Positions 48,867 through 58,698 of a DNA stretch of 64,000 nucleotides are shown here, piece after piece (position 1 is the first letter of the stretch; every line of letters starts with the position of its first letter). The notes below the pieces were generated by a model. That model was given only the letters and a program-made list of their open reading frames with translations, did no database searches and was not told where the DNA came from. The DNA is from Campylobacter pinnipediorum subsp. pinnipediorum (GTDB lineage: Bacteria > Campylobacterota > Campylobacteria > Campylobacterales > Campylobacteraceae). Position numbers and translations under genes: made by a program. Location: NCBI RefSeq assembly GCF_002021925.1, contig NZ_CP012546.1:124001-188000 (forward strand). The letters run 5' to 3'.

Positions 48867-50084
48867 TTAATCTAGTTTTTTAAATATAATAGAACCATTT
48901 GTGCCACCAAAACCGAAAGAGTTGCTCATAACAACTTTTAAGTCGGCTTTTCTAGCTACATTTGGAACATAATCAAGATCACAATCAGGATCTTTTGTTG
49001 TTTGGTTTATAGTTGGAGGTATAATACTATCTCTTATTGCCATGATTGATATAACAGCTTCTATAGCACCTGCTCCACCTAAACAATGTCCAGTTTGTCC
49101 TTTAGTTGATGTTACAGGAGGACATTTATCTTTAAACACCTCTTTTAATGCAGCTGTTTCGTTTTTGTCATTAACTGGTGTTGATGTTCCATGAGCATTC
49201 ACATAATCAATCTTTATCTCTTCTCCGGCCATTTGTATAGCTTGTCTCATGGCATTTACAGGACCTTCAAGAGATGGAGCTGTTATGTGATGCGCATCAC
49301 CGCTTTCTCCAAAACCAACTATTTCAGCATATATTTTTGCACCTCTTGCCTTAGCGCTTTCAAGCTCTTCTAAAACTAAAGCACCAGCACCTTCTCCTAT
49401 TATAAATCCATCTCTGTCTGCATCAAATGGTCTTGATGCAAGTTCTGGTTCATCATTTCTTGTTGATAGCGCTTTCATAGCTGCAAATCCGCCAACTCCA
49501 GCACCGCATATGGTTGCCTCAGAGCCAATTGCCAACATTTGCTTCGCTTGTCCAAGCATTATGCACTTAGCAGCATGTGTTATAGCATGTGTGCCTGCTG
49601 CACAAGCTGTAACACTAGATAGATTTGGTCCTTTAAGACCATGATTGATAGAAACTATACCACCTAGCATGTTAACAAGAGATGATGGGATAAAAAATGG
49701 TGAAATTTTTCTTGAACCCTTTTCTTCAAGGGTTACTGAGTTTTTTTGAATATTTGGCAATCCGCCTATTCCAGATGCTGAACTAACACCAAATCTAGTA
49801 GTGTCAAATCCTTCATCAAAATTTGCATCTTGCATTGCTTCTTTTGACGCTTTTATCCCAAGTTGTATGAAGCGATCCATTTTTTTTACTTCCTTTGCGT
49901 CAATCACACTTGTTGGCTCAAAGTCTGTTATTTCAGCTGCTATTTGGACAGGAAAGTCACTAGCATCAAACGATGTTATCTTTTTTACACCAGTTTTTCC
50001 ATCACAAATAGCCTTAAAAGAGCTTTCTTTATCAAGACCTAGTGAAGTTATCATTCCAATACCTGTTACTACAACTCGCTTCAA
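48867..50084 (-). CDS. fabF: beta-ketoacyl-ACP synthase II
   Basis: 405 residues. Elongates acyl-ACP with malonyl-ACP. The Cys-His-His triad is visible in [24 protein letters not shown] and [12 protein letters not shown], with the Lys in [15 protein letters not shown] lies near the C-terminus. Between acpP (27 bases) and accA. Confidence 0.97.
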   Translation of the reverse strand: MKRVVVTGIGMITSLGLDKESSFKAICDGKTGVKKITSFDASDFPVQIAAEITDFEPTSVIDAKEVKKMDRFIQLGIKASKEAMQDANFDEGFDTTRFGVSSASGIGGLPNIQKNSVTLEEKGSRKISPFFIPSSLVNMLGGIVSINHGLKGPNLSSVTACAAGTHAITHAAKCIMLGQAKQMLAIGSEATICGAGVGGFAAMKALSTRNDEPELASRPFDADRDGFIIGEGAGALVLEELESAKARGAKIYAEIVGFGESGDAHHITAPSLEGPVNAMRQAIQMAGEEIKIDYVNAHGTSTPVNDKNETAALKEVFKDKCPPVTSTKGQTGHCLGGAGAIEAVISIMAIRDSIIPPTINQTTKDPDCDLDYVPNVARKADLKVVMSNSFGFGGTNGSIIFKKLD

Positions 50085-50111
50085 TACTTCTCCTTTAATT
50101 TTTTGATTTTA

Positions 50112-50345
50112 TTACTTTCCTAGTTTTTCAATGTAAGTAACAACATCAGAAATACTTATAAGCTTTTCAGCTTCACTATCAGGTATTTCAACTTCAAATT
50201 TCTCTTCAAGAGCCATTACTAATTCAACTACATCAAGAGAGTCTGCACCAAGGTCTTCTATTATTTTAGATTCCAATTTAACAGCATCAGGCTCAACGCT
50301 CAGTTGCTCCACTACAACATCTCTAACATCTTCAAAAATTGCCAT
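50112..50345 (-). CDS. acpP: acyl carrier protein
   Basis: 77 residues, acidic, with the 4'-phosphopantetheine site Ser in [18 protein letters not shown] 107-base gap to fabG with a TATAAA-type -10 and AAGGAG suggests its own strong promoter, as is usual for this abundant protein. Confidence 0.98.
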   Translation of the reverse strand: MAIFEDVRDVVVEQLSVEPDAVKLESKIIEDLGADSLDVVELVMALEEKFEVEIPDSEAEKLISISDVVTYIEKLGK

Positions 50346-50452
50346 TTGTTTTTTCTCCTTATATAAAAATGGGTATTATTTTATAATATATAAGCTTTTG
50401 TTTATTTTAAATTGCGGATTAACAACAAAAAATAAATATTATATTTTTAGAC

Positions 50453-51196
50453 TTATACGTATAAGCCACCATTTACTTTTAATACTTCACCGGTTGTATA
50501 GCTTGAATAATCACTTAGTAAAAATGCTACTGCATTAGCAACCTCTTCCGGATTTCCAAGTCTTTTAAGCGGTATGCTATCAACATATGCTTTTTTGATT
50601 TCTTCACTTAAAACAGCCGTCATTTCAGTTTGTATAAATCCAGGAGTTATGCAGTTAAATCTAACATTTCTGCTAGCACCTTCTTTTGCAAAACTTTTTG
50701 TCATAGCTATCATTCCGCCCTTGCTAGCTGAATAATTAACTTGTCCAGCATTACCAGTTTCTCCAACTATTGAAGCTATATTTACCACTGAACCAAATCT
50801 TTTTTTGCTCATTACTTTTAAAGCTTCTCTTGAACCTATAAATGCTGATGTTAAGTTTGCATCTATTATGTTTGTAAACTCTTCTGTTTTCATTCTAAGG
50901 GCAAGTTTGTCATTTGTGATACCAGCATTGTTAACCAAATAGCTTAGCTCGCCATCGCTATCAACGATTAAATTTATACCTTTTATAAACTCATCTTCAT
51001 CTGTAACATCAAATTTAATAACCGCTGCTTGTCCGCCATCTTTGTTTATCTCATTCATTAGCTCATCGGCAAGTTCTGGTTTTGAACGATAGTTTATCCA
51101 AACCTTTAAGCCCATTTTTGCTAAAACTCTTGCTATATCAGCACCTATGCCACGACTAGCACCTGTTATAAGAACATTTTTTCCACTAAATTTCAT
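50453..51196 (-). CDS. fabG: 3-oxoacyl-ACP reductase
   Basis: 247 residues, SDR family. NADPH-binding GASRGIG near the N-terminus, NNAG, and the Ser-Tyr-Lys triad in NIASIVGETGNAGQVNYSASKGG. Reduces 3-ketoacyl-ACP. Eighteen bases after gpmI. In C. jejuni, as I recall, a fumarate-reductase-like set lies between fabG and acpP; here they are adjacent. Confidence 0.96.
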   Translation of the reverse strand: MKFSGKNVLITGASRGIGADIARVLAKMGLKVWINYRSKPELADELMNEINKDGGQAAVIKFDVTDEDEFIKGINLIVDSDGELSYLVNNAGITNDKLALRMKTEEFTNIIDANLTSAFIGSREALKVMSKKRFGSVVNIASIVGETGNAGQVNYSASKGGMIAMTKSFAKEGASRNVRFNCITPGFIQTEMTAVLSEEIKKAYVDSIPLKRLGNPEEVANAVAFLLSDYSSYTTGEVLKVNGGLYV

Positions 51197-51213
51197 ATTT
51201 CTCCTTTTAAAAA

Positions 51214-52680
51214 TTAAAATAACGCTTCATTCATTTCATCTGGTATTTCTAACCCTATCAGCTTTAAGACACTAGGGGCTATATTGCTTAATCCAAGATT
51301 TTGTTTTAATATTTTAACATCTTTTGCCATAATAAAACAAAACACATCAAATGTAGTGTGATTTGTAAGCATCTCTCCATTTTTATCACACATCTCTTCA
51401 CAGTTTCCGTGATCGCTTGTTTGTATATATGCGTAGTCTTTTTGTTTTGCTTTTTCTATAATCTTTCCAAGACATTCATCTATGGCTTCTACTGACTTAA
51501 CAGCTGCTTCATAGTTTCCTGTATGTCCTACCATATCGCCATTTGCAAAATTTACAACTATAAAATCAAACTCATTATCCATAGCATTTAAAACTGCATC
51601 GCATACTTCATATGCACTCATTTCAGGTTTTTCATCGTATGTTTTTACTTTTGGACTAGGGACTAAGACTCTAGTTTCATTTTTAACCATATCTTCCACA
51701 CCACCATTAAAAAAGAATGTTACGTGTGCATATTTTTCTGTTTCTGCTGTGTGAAATTGTCTTAATCCAGCATTTGCTATAACTTCAGATAGTGTATTTT
51801 TTAAAATTTCTTTTTTTATTAGTGTCGGAAAGCTAAACTTTGAATCATATTCTGTCATTGTTATGATGTTTTTGATCACAAAATCTCTTGAAAACTCTTT
51901 AAATTCTTCGCAACCAAAAGTAGCAACAAGTTCTTTCATTCTATCATTTCTAAAATTTATAAAAATCACACCATCTTCTTGCTTGATGCCATCAAATTCA
52001 TTAAATGTAGCCGGTGTTATAAACTCATCAAACTCATTTTCATTGTATCTTTGATTTATATATTCGCTTGGAGTTATTTTAAGCGGTTTTAGTTTTGCAA
52101 AATATGCATCGTATGCTGATTTTACTCTTTCAAATCTATTATCCCTATCCATAGCATAAAATCTACCACTTATGCTTGCTATATTTATTTTATTTTCAAC
52201 ATTTTTTACAAAATCAAAAGCACTTTTTGGAGATACATCTCTACCATCTGTAATTATGTGTGCAAATGCATTACATCCATTTTGTTTTGCTAATTCATAT
52301 ATGCTATTAAAATGATTTAGGTGTGAATGAACCCCACCATCTGAATATAATCCTATTATATGTATGTTTTTACATTTTTTAAACATATCATTAAGATCGG
52401 TATTTTGTTCGAATTCTCTATTTTTTATTGCTAGGTCTATTTTTACTAGATTTTGATATATTATCCTACCACTTCCTATACTCATATGTCCGACTTCTGA
52501 GTTTCCCATTTGACCTTCTGGAAGTCCTACAGCAAGTCCTGATGTTTTTATCAAAGTATTTGCGGTATTTTTAAATAGCCAATCAAATGTTGGTTTTTTT
52601 GCGGCACTAAATGCATTAAAATTGTTATTAGAGTTAAAACCTATGCCATCAGTTATAACAAGTATGGTTTTTTGTCCCAT
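51214..52680 (-). CDS. gpmI: 2,3-bisphosphoglycerate-independent phosphoglycerate mutase
   Basis: 488 residues, alkaline-phosphatase superfamily. Interconverts 3- and 2-phosphoglycerate. N-terminal VITDGIGFNSN with a metal Asp, the catalytic Ser in GQMGNSEVGHMSIGSGR, HIITDGRDVSP and the metal cluster at NFANGDMVGHTGN and TSDHGNCEEM. A first codon preceded by TAGGAG. First gene of the fab unit. Confidence 0.95.
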   Translation of the reverse strand: MGQKTILVITDGIGFNSNNNFNAFSAAKKPTFDWLFKNTANTLIKTSGLAVGLPEGQMGNSEVGHMSIGSGRIIYQNLVKIDLAIKNREFEQNTDLNDMFKKCKNIHIIGLYSDGGVHSHLNHFNSIYELAKQNGCNAFAHIITDGRDVSPKSAFDFVKNVENKINIASISGRFYAMDRDNRFERVKSAYDAYFAKLKPLKITPSEYINQRYNENEFDEFITPATFNEFDGIKQEDGVIFINFRNDRMKELVATFGCEEFKEFSRDFVIKNIITMTEYDSKFSFPTLIKKEILKNTLSEVIANAGLRQFHTAETEKYAHVTFFFNGGVEDMVKNETRVLVPSPKVKTYDEKPEMSAYEVCDAVLNAMDNEFDFIVVNFANGDMVGHTGNYEAAVKSVEAIDECLGKIIEKAKQKDYAYIQTSDHGNCEEMCDKNGEMLTNHTTFDVFCFIMAKDVKILKQNLGLSNIAPSVLKLIGLEIPDEMNEALF

Positions 52681-52765
52681 TATAGGCTCCTAAAAGCTTT
52701 TAAATTTATATTTATTTTAGTGGCATTATACTAAAATTACCCTTTTTTAAAATAAAGGCTATAAT

Positions 52766-53833
52766 TTGTTTTACTATCTATATGAATGTATAAATTTAAA
52801 TTTCTTTCAATATTTGACTGTTCGTTCAGGCATTGCTTTTTTTATATCTTTTTTGCTAACTATTATTATTATGCCAAAATTTATAGCTTGGGCTATTGCT
52901 AAAAATGCAAATCAACCCATCTATGAATTGGCCCCACAAACACATCAGCAAAAGAGCAATATACCTACAATGGGTGGCGTGGTTTTTGTATTTACAGCGG
53001 TTGTTGCAACCTTACTTTGTGCTAGACTAAACAATGCTTTTGTTATTATCTCATTGGTGAGTTTAGTAGGTTTTTGTGCGATAGGTTTTTTTGATGATTT
53101 TTCCAAGATAGTGGGCAAAAAAAATCATGCTGGCATCACTCCAAAAACAAAGATGGTTTTGCTTTTATCACTATCTTTGATTTTATGTGCTTGTTTATAT
53201 TATTTTACAGATATTGGAGGAGATTTTTATCTTCCATTTTATAAATTTTCTATTTTTAATATGGGTATTTTTATTATATTGTTTTGGGTTTTGGTGCTTG
53301 TTGCAACTTCAAATTCTGTAAATCTCACAGATGGACTTGATGGCTTAGCAACTGTTCCTAGTATATTTTCTTTGATAACTCTTAGTATATTTGCATATCT
53401 TAGTGGGCATTCGGTTTTTAGTTCATATCTATTTTTGCCAAAAATTGCTAATTTGGGAGAGGTTATAATAGTAGCTTCTGCTTTAATAGGTGCATTGATG
53501 GGATTTTTGTGGTATAACTGCTATCCAGCTCAGGTATTTATGGGCGATAGCGGTAGCCTTAGTATAGGTGGATTTATAGGTATGATGGGCGTTATGAGTA
53601 AAAATGAGGCATTGCTTATACTTATTGGATTTGTTTTTGTTGTGGAGACAATGAGTGTAATTTTACAAACTACAAGCTATAAATACCGCAATAAAAAGAG
53701 AATATTTTTAATGGCGCCTATTCATCATCATTTTGAGATGAAGGGTTGGGCTGAAAATAAGATAATAATTCGTTTTTGGATTATAGCTCTTTTGTCAAAT
53801 TTAATAGCCTTATTAGCCTTAAAGTTAAGATAA
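52766..53833 (+). CDS. mraY: phospho-N-acetylmuramoyl-pentapeptide-transferase
   Basis: 355 residues, about ten membrane helices. Makes lipid I. Diagnostic motifs are [23 protein letters not shown], the catalytic region [12 protein letters not shown] and the HHHFE of [16 protein letters not shown] start. The stop overlaps the murD ATG by one base. Divergent from gpmI. Confidence 0.96.
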   Translation: MFYYLYECINLNFFQYLTVRSGIAFFISFLLTIIIMPKFIAWAIAKNANQPIYELAPQTHQQKSNIPTMGGVVFVFTAVVATLLCARLNNAFVIISLVSLVGFCAIGFFDDFSKIVGKKNHAGITPKTKMVLLLSLSLILCACLYYFTDIGGDFYLPFYKFSIFNMGIFIILFWVLVLVATSNSVNLTDGLDGLATVPSIFSLITLSIFAYLSGHSVFSSYLFLPKIANLGEVIIVASALIGALMGFLWYNCYPAQVFMGDSGSLSIGGFIGMMGVMSKNEALLILIGFVFVVETMSVILQTTSYKYRNKKRIFLMAPIHHHFEMKGWAENKIIIRFWIIALLSNLIALLALKLR

Positions 53834-55035
53834 TGAAAAAAAGTATTTTTGGTTACGCGAACACAACAAAAGCGATTGCTAAGAGTGGTGGATGGGATAT
53901 CTATGATGATAAATTTACTAGTGTTTCAAAGGATGAGTTTGGTAATTCACTATTTCCTTCAAGTATGTTTGATGAGATAAAAAGCTCTTTTGAAATAACA
54001 ACACCCGGCATATCTCCAAACAATCATCTCATAAAAAAAGCAAAAAATTTAATAAGTGAATATGACTATTTTTATAATGATATGCCTTTTAATGTTTGGA
54101 TTAGTGGGACTAATGGAAAGACTACAACCACAAAAATGACACAACATTTACTTCAAAGCTTTGGTTCTGTTATGGGTGGAAATGTTGGTGTTGCTTTGGG
54201 AGATTTGGATAAAAATGCAAAAATTTGGATACTTGAAACAAGCTCTTTTACTATACACTATACAAATAAAGCTAGACCAGATATTTATATCCTTTTGCCA
54301 ATCACTCCTGATCATCTATCTTGGCATGGAAGTTTAAAAGAATATGAAAATGCAAAGCTAAAACCACTTAGTATGATGAGTGAAAATTCAGTTGCTATAC
54401 TCCCTAAAAAATATGCAAATACAAAGACCTTAGCTCATAAGATTTACTATGAAAATGAGACTGATTTGGCTGATTTTTGTAGAGTAAAATTAGAAGATAT
54501 AAGCTTTAAGCCACCTTTTTTACTTGATGCTTTGCTTGCACTTTGTGTGCAAAAAATATTGATTGATTTTTCAGATGTAGAGCTTTTAAATAGGTTTGTT
54601 ATAGAGCCAAATAAGCTAGAAGAGATTGTTGATAATAAAGGTAGAATTTGGGTAAACGACACAAAGGCTACAAATATAGATGCTTGTATCCAAGCCGTTA
54701 AGAGATATAAAGAGCATAAAATTCATCTTATACTTGGTGGTGATGATAAGGGTGTGGATATGAATCCTGTATTTAAGTTTCTAAAAGGTATGGATGTTGT
54801 TATTTATGCTATTGGTTCAAATACTAATAAACTTATAGAGTTATCTTCGCAGTTTGGGCTTGAGTGCAAAAAATGTAACTTTTTGCAAAACGCTGTAAAA
54901 GAGATAAATGAAAATCTAAAAGATGATGAGATAGCTTTATTGTCTCCAGCGGCGGCTAGTTTAGATCAGTTTAAAAGCTATGCACATCGTGGAGATGAAT
55001 TTAAAAAATTTATTAAAGAATTAAATTTGTTATAG
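53833..55035 (+). CDS. murD: UDP-N-acetylmuramoylalanine--D-glutamate ligase
   Basis: Start at the ATG at 53833 overlapping mraY (400 residues); an earlier in-frame start inside mraY is not needed. Adds D-Glu to UDP-MurNAc-Ala. ATP-binding ISGTNGKTTTT, central-domain ITPDHLSWHGSLKEYENAK, and the C-terminal GRIWVNDTKATN and ILGGDDKGVD. Shorter than the roughly 440-residue enzyme of E. coli, as usual in Campylobacter. Confidence 0.95.
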   Translation: MKKSIFGYANTTKAIAKSGGWDIYDDKFTSVSKDEFGNSLFPSSMFDEIKSSFEITTPGISPNNHLIKKAKNLISEYDYFYNDMPFNVWISGTNGKTTTTKMTQHLLQSFGSVMGGNVGVALGDLDKNAKIWILETSSFTIHYTNKARPDIYILLPITPDHLSWHGSLKEYENAKLKPLSMMSENSVAILPKKYANTKTLAHKIYYENETDLADFCRVKLEDISFKPPFLLDALLALCVQKILIDFSDVELLNRFVIEPNKLEEIVDNKGRIWVNDTKATNIDACIQAVKRYKEHKIHLILGGDDKGVDMNPVFKFLKGMDVVIYAIGSNTNKLIELSSQFGLECKKCNFLQNAVKEINENLKDDEIALLSPAAASLDQFKSYAHRGDEFKKFIKELNLL

Positions 55036-55047
55036 TAAGACTTTTAG

Positions 55048-56175
55048 TTATCTGGTCATTATTTTTTTAAGCTCTCTTGCTATCTCTTTTCCTACTTTTA
55101 TATATCCTTTTTGTGTTAGATGAACATCTTTTTTGGATAATCCTTGCTTTATCCATTTTCTTTTTGAACCGGTTAATTTCATAAATAAATCAATATCGTA
55201 AAAAAGAAATTTCTCTTCTTTTGCTACTTTTTTTATGATTTTTTGAACAGTTTTAAATTTTGGCTTTAGTGCTGTTGGCGGAGACAACATAAGTATTGTT
55301 GTGTTTGGTTGTGATTTTTTGATTAGGTTTATAAGCTGTTTTGTATTTTTATAGAAAATATTTTCATTTAAATTATTGTTAAATGAATCATTTGTCCCAT
55401 ATGCAACTACGATAATATCGTATCTAATAGAGTTTAAATCTCTAAAAAACGCCCCATTATTCCATTTTTGATATAAATTCATATGGGCTCCATTTAGACC
55501 GCAAATATCTGCAAATTTTGCCCCATTTTTTTGATAAATTTTGTAACTACCTATCAATACATCTTTTTTTAATGCTGTGATTTGTATTGGAAAGATAAGT
55601 TCGAACTTTTTAGATTGCCAGCGATTGTTTCCGCTATTTTGTATCTTAAAGCTTGTATTTTTTGTGTCTTTTATCTCTATCACATCGCCTTTTTGTTTAC
55701 TTTTGTATAAAATTTCAAATATCATTTTGTTATTTAATTTTTCATCTAGCATGAGCTTTATATTTGCTTGATTGGTGCTTGATTTTGCAACGACTCCACA
55801 AAGCGGATAATCATTAAATGCATCAAATTGCGAGTTTATCATCTCAAAGTTGTTTATTTTGTATTTTAGTAGTTTGTTTAAATGATATTTTGGTAGCGCC
55901 GGTAAGCCAAATCCAACACTATTTTCTTTAAATAATGTATTTCTAAAAGCACTAGCTAAATCATCGGTTGCTATATGTGAATCGCCAAAAAATTTTATTG
56001 CAAATTTTGTATTTTGATTCATGCTTTTATATTTTTTAGATATATTATTTATGTTTTTATCACCAAAATCTATAAGTATATCTTGTTGCTTTATAGGGGT
56101 GTTTGGTGTGCTGCAGCCATATAAAAATAGTAAAAATATTAGCGATATAAATTTATTGTTTAGAGCTATTTTCAT
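55048..56175 (-). CDS. SGNH-family lipoprotein, probable peptidoglycan O-acetylesterase (Ape1-like)
   Basis: 375 residues. Lipoprotein signal with lipobox LYGC (Cys21). SGNH hydrolase core: FFGDSHIATDD (Ser nucleophile in GDSH), a central beta insert, VAYGTNDSFN (block III Asn) and C-terminal KKDVHLTQKGYIKVG (Asp and His). The company of an MBOAT protein and a second SGNH protein fits a peptidoglycan O-acetylation cluster, where Ape1 removes the acetyl groups. It overlaps the 3' part of the next gene's frame by 23 bases. Confidence 0.75.
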   Translation of the reverse strand: MKIALNNKFISLIFLLFLYGCSTPNTPIKQQDILIDFGDKNINNISKKYKSMNQNTKFAIKFFGDSHIATDDLASAFRNTLFKENSVGFGLPALPKYHLNKLLKYKINNFEMINSQFDAFNDYPLCGVVAKSSTNQANIKLMLDEKLNNKMIFEILYKSKQKGDVIEIKDTKNTSFKIQNSGNNRWQSKKFELIFPIQITALKKDVLIGSYKIYQKNGAKFADICGLNGAHMNLYQKWNNGAFFRDLNSIRYDIIVVAYGTNDSFNNNLNENIFYKNTKQLINLIKKSQPNTTILMLSPPTALKPKFKTVQKIIKKVAKEEKFLFYDIDLFMKLTGSKRKWIKQGLSKKDVHLTQKGYIKVGKEIARELKKIMTR

Positions 56176-57121
56176 CTATCTTGATCTTACTGAAAATCGT
56201 TTTAGCTATTATTCTTCCACCTGCTATGCTTATATGAATACCATCATTTGCTCTTATTTTTACTGTTTCATTGTTATCATTTTTTAAATGTGTGGTATAA
56301 ATTTCATTGGTACAAATTATGTTTTTTACATCAAGGTAGGTTTCATTATAATTTTTGCTTAAATTTGAAAATAAAACATTTAATGAGTTCATTTTTTCAT
56401 TAAAATCATCTTTTTTCATGCAAGGAACACCGAGCCATAAAACCTCAACATTATGTTTTTTGGCTATTTGATAAATTTCTGATATTCTATTTTTATAAAA
56501 ATCATTCCATTCTTTTGTGTTAAATTCTCTATATCTTCCACGAATGCTTCGTCCCCATGAGTCATTTGCTCCAAATAATGCGATTAATAACTTAATTTTA
56601 TTGTTATTTTCAAGAGCTATGGATGTTTTTTCTTCCCAGTTGTAATATTTTTTATTCACTAGGCCAGTGCTGTGTTTGCTTATATCTATTATTTTTATTC
56701 CATTTTTTGCAAATAATTTTCTAGAACCAATTGCAATATTTTGCATTATAGAATCACCTATAAATAAAATTTCATCTCCAGCTTTTAATCTTATCTGTTT
56801 TGCTTTTTTTACTACGATTTTAGTTTTGTTTTGGTCGCTTTTTTGTTTTTGATTTTTTGTGATTTCTTGTTTTATAATATTTGTTATTTTAATTGGCTCA
56901 GGAATATACTCTTCTTGTGGTTTATATTTTTCTTGTCCTGCAAATTTAAATTTCAAAAAGTCATAAAATTCTATGCCTTTGTTTGCAATTTTTATCTCTT
57001 TTAGTTTTTTTATCCCAAAGTCGCTATTATATTTTTGTTCTAAATACATGCTAAGCGGGTCTTGCATAAAAAAACATATTAGCAAAACAGAAAATATATA
57101 AACAAATAAAAACTTAAACAT
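56153..57121 (-). CDS. SGNH-family protein, probable peptidoglycan O-acetyltransferase (PatB-like)
   Basis: 322 residues. N-terminal membrane anchor (about 3-18), a Lys-rich juxtamembrane region (about 75-110), then an SGNH domain of the DUF459 kind: ILFIGDSIMQNIAIGSR (Ser in GDS), ALFGANDSWGRSIRG (Asn), and NDGIHISIAGGRIIA (Asp/His). PatB takes acetyl groups from PatA and transfers them to MurNAc. Its start overlaps the MBOAT gene stop by one base. Confidence 0.75.
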   Translation of the reverse strand: MFKFLFVYIFSVLLICFFMQDPLSMYLEQKYNSDFGIKKLKEIKIANKGIEFYDFLKFKFAGQEKYKPQEEYIPEPIKITNIIKQEITKNQKQKSDQNKTKIVVKKAKQIRLKAGDEILFIGDSIMQNIAIGSRKLFAKNGIKIIDISKHSTGLVNKKYYNWEEKTSIALENNNKIKLLIALFGANDSWGRSIRGRYREFNTKEWNDFYKNRISEIYQIAKKHNVEVLWLGVPCMKKDDFNEKMNSLNVLFSNLSKNYNETYLDVKNIICTNEIYTTHLKNDNNETVKIRANDGIHISIAGGRIIAKTIFSKIKIDENSSKQ

Positions 57122-58503
57122 TAAAAGCTCGAATAAATAAAATCAGGTATACCATCTGGCATTATAGCAAATATAAATACAAAAAATATAGCTAAAACAA
57201 ATGGTTTGAGTATAGTTGGAGTCGCCCTTAAAAATCCACTTATAACATCTTTTAAATTCTTCAAAAAAGGATAGATTAAAAACAATATACATAAAGCTAC
57301 AAACAAAATTACATCATTTAGCATGATTTTGTTTTCATTGTTAAACATCAAATTTAAGATATTAAATGCTTCATCAAAATCATTTCTGTCAAAAAATATC
57401 CAAGTTATACTAACAAATGTATATGTTATACACATTGAAAATAAGGGTAGTTTTTCTGATATGTTTATTTTTGCTTTTTGCAAAATGTTTAAAAACATAA
57501 TTCCAAATCCGTGAAGTAGTCCCCATATCAAGAAATTTATTCCAACCCCGTGCCAAATTCCAGATAAAGCAAATGCTATTATTAGATTTATCTGTGTTTC
57601 CAAAAATCCATTTTTGTTACCACCTAGTGGTATATAGATATTTTCTTTAATGAAATTTGAAAGGCTTATATGCCACCTTTTCCAAAAATCTTTTAAATTT
57701 ACAGCAATATGTGGCATATTGAAATTTATAGGAAGATAAAAACCTATTGATAAAGCCATAGCTGTTACTATATCTACATATCCGCTAAAATCACAATATA
57801 ACCATGCTCCATATAAATATACAGCTGTTATAATTTCTAATGCATTAAAGCTATGCGGGTCTGAAAAAACAGCACTTACTTGTATATTTAGGTAGTTTGC
57901 AATAAGAGCTTTTTTGGTTATACCTAATATAACTAGTGTTATAATAAGGTCTATATTCTCAAATTTTCTTGCTTTACAAAATTGAGGTATCATAAAATTA
58001 CTTTTTGCAATAGGACCAGCTAATAGTGTTGCAAAAAATGATAAGTAGCATGCAAGTGGTATAAACTCAGCAACTTCTTGTTCTTTTTTGTATATTCCAA
58101 CCAGATATGTTATAGATGAAAATGTATAAAATGATATACCTATTGGTAATGCGATATCTAGGTTTTTTGCTAAAAAATCAAATTTTAATAAAAACAATAG
58201 GGTTTTAAAATCAGAGTGAATAAAGTCATAGTATTTAAAAAAGCATAAAAATAGTATAGTAACGAATAGTCCTGAAAAAAGCGCATTTTTATTTTCTCGG
58301 TAGGCTATAAAAAGCCCAAAATAGGATATAAAACAAGTATGCAAAAGCACTATAAGAGTAAAGTATGGGCTAAATGAAAAAATTAGCATATAATTAAAAA
58401 ACAGTATAATATAGTTTTGTATTTTATAGTTTTTGTAAAATATCCAATAAGTTACAAAAAACATTATAAAAATTAATGCAAATTCAATTGAAAAAAAAGT
58501 CAT
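57121..58503 (-). CDS. MBOAT-family O-acyltransferase, probable PatA
   Basis: 460 residues, about 11-12 membrane helices. MBOAT features are SISFYTFSSITYL-like helix 4, FWKRWHISLSNFIKENIYIPLGGN, and GIWHGVGINFLIWGLLHG with the conserved His. The same family includes AlgI, DltB and PatA. The neighbours downstream (two SGNH proteins) favour PatA, which moves acetyl groups across the membrane for peptidoglycan O-acetylation. It is the first gene of the three. Confidence 0.82.
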   Translation of the reverse strand: MTFFSIEFALIFIMFFVTYWIFYKNYKIQNYIILFFNYMLIFSFSPYFTLIVLLHTCFISYFGLFIAYRENKNALFSGLFVTILFLCFFKYYDFIHSDFKTLLFLLKFDFLAKNLDIALPIGISFYTFSSITYLVGIYKKEQEVAEFIPLACYLSFFATLLAGPIAKSNFMIPQFCKARKFENIDLIITLVILGITKKALIANYLNIQVSAVFSDPHSFNALEIITAVYLYGAWLYCDFSGYVDIVTAMALSIGFYLPINFNMPHIAVNLKDFWKRWHISLSNFIKENIYIPLGGNKNGFLETQINLIIAFALSGIWHGVGINFLIWGLLHGFGIMFLNILQKAKINISEKLPLFSMCITYTFVSITWIFFDRNDFDEAFNILNLMFNNENKIMLNDVILFVALCILFLIYPFLKNLKDVISGFLRATPTILKPFVLAIFFVFIFAIMPDGIPDFIYSSF

Positions 58504-58698
58504 TTTTAAGCCAAATATTTATATAAATTTAAAGTTAAGATTTTACAAAAAAAAATATAAATTTCTAATAAGTTTTTATCATCTTAAGTTTAATTCTTAC
58601 TTGATTTTTAAAGTAAATTTAAATAAAATGATATATTTAAAATAATGAAAGGAGAGTTGCTGTTTGAAATTTCCAAACATAAGACAACTATAAAATTT

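Noticed and set aside
58645-58698. N-terminal extension of aspS from an upstream ATG
   Set aside because: The extra 18 residues do not resemble AspRS, and the family starts at MRSHYC (58699).
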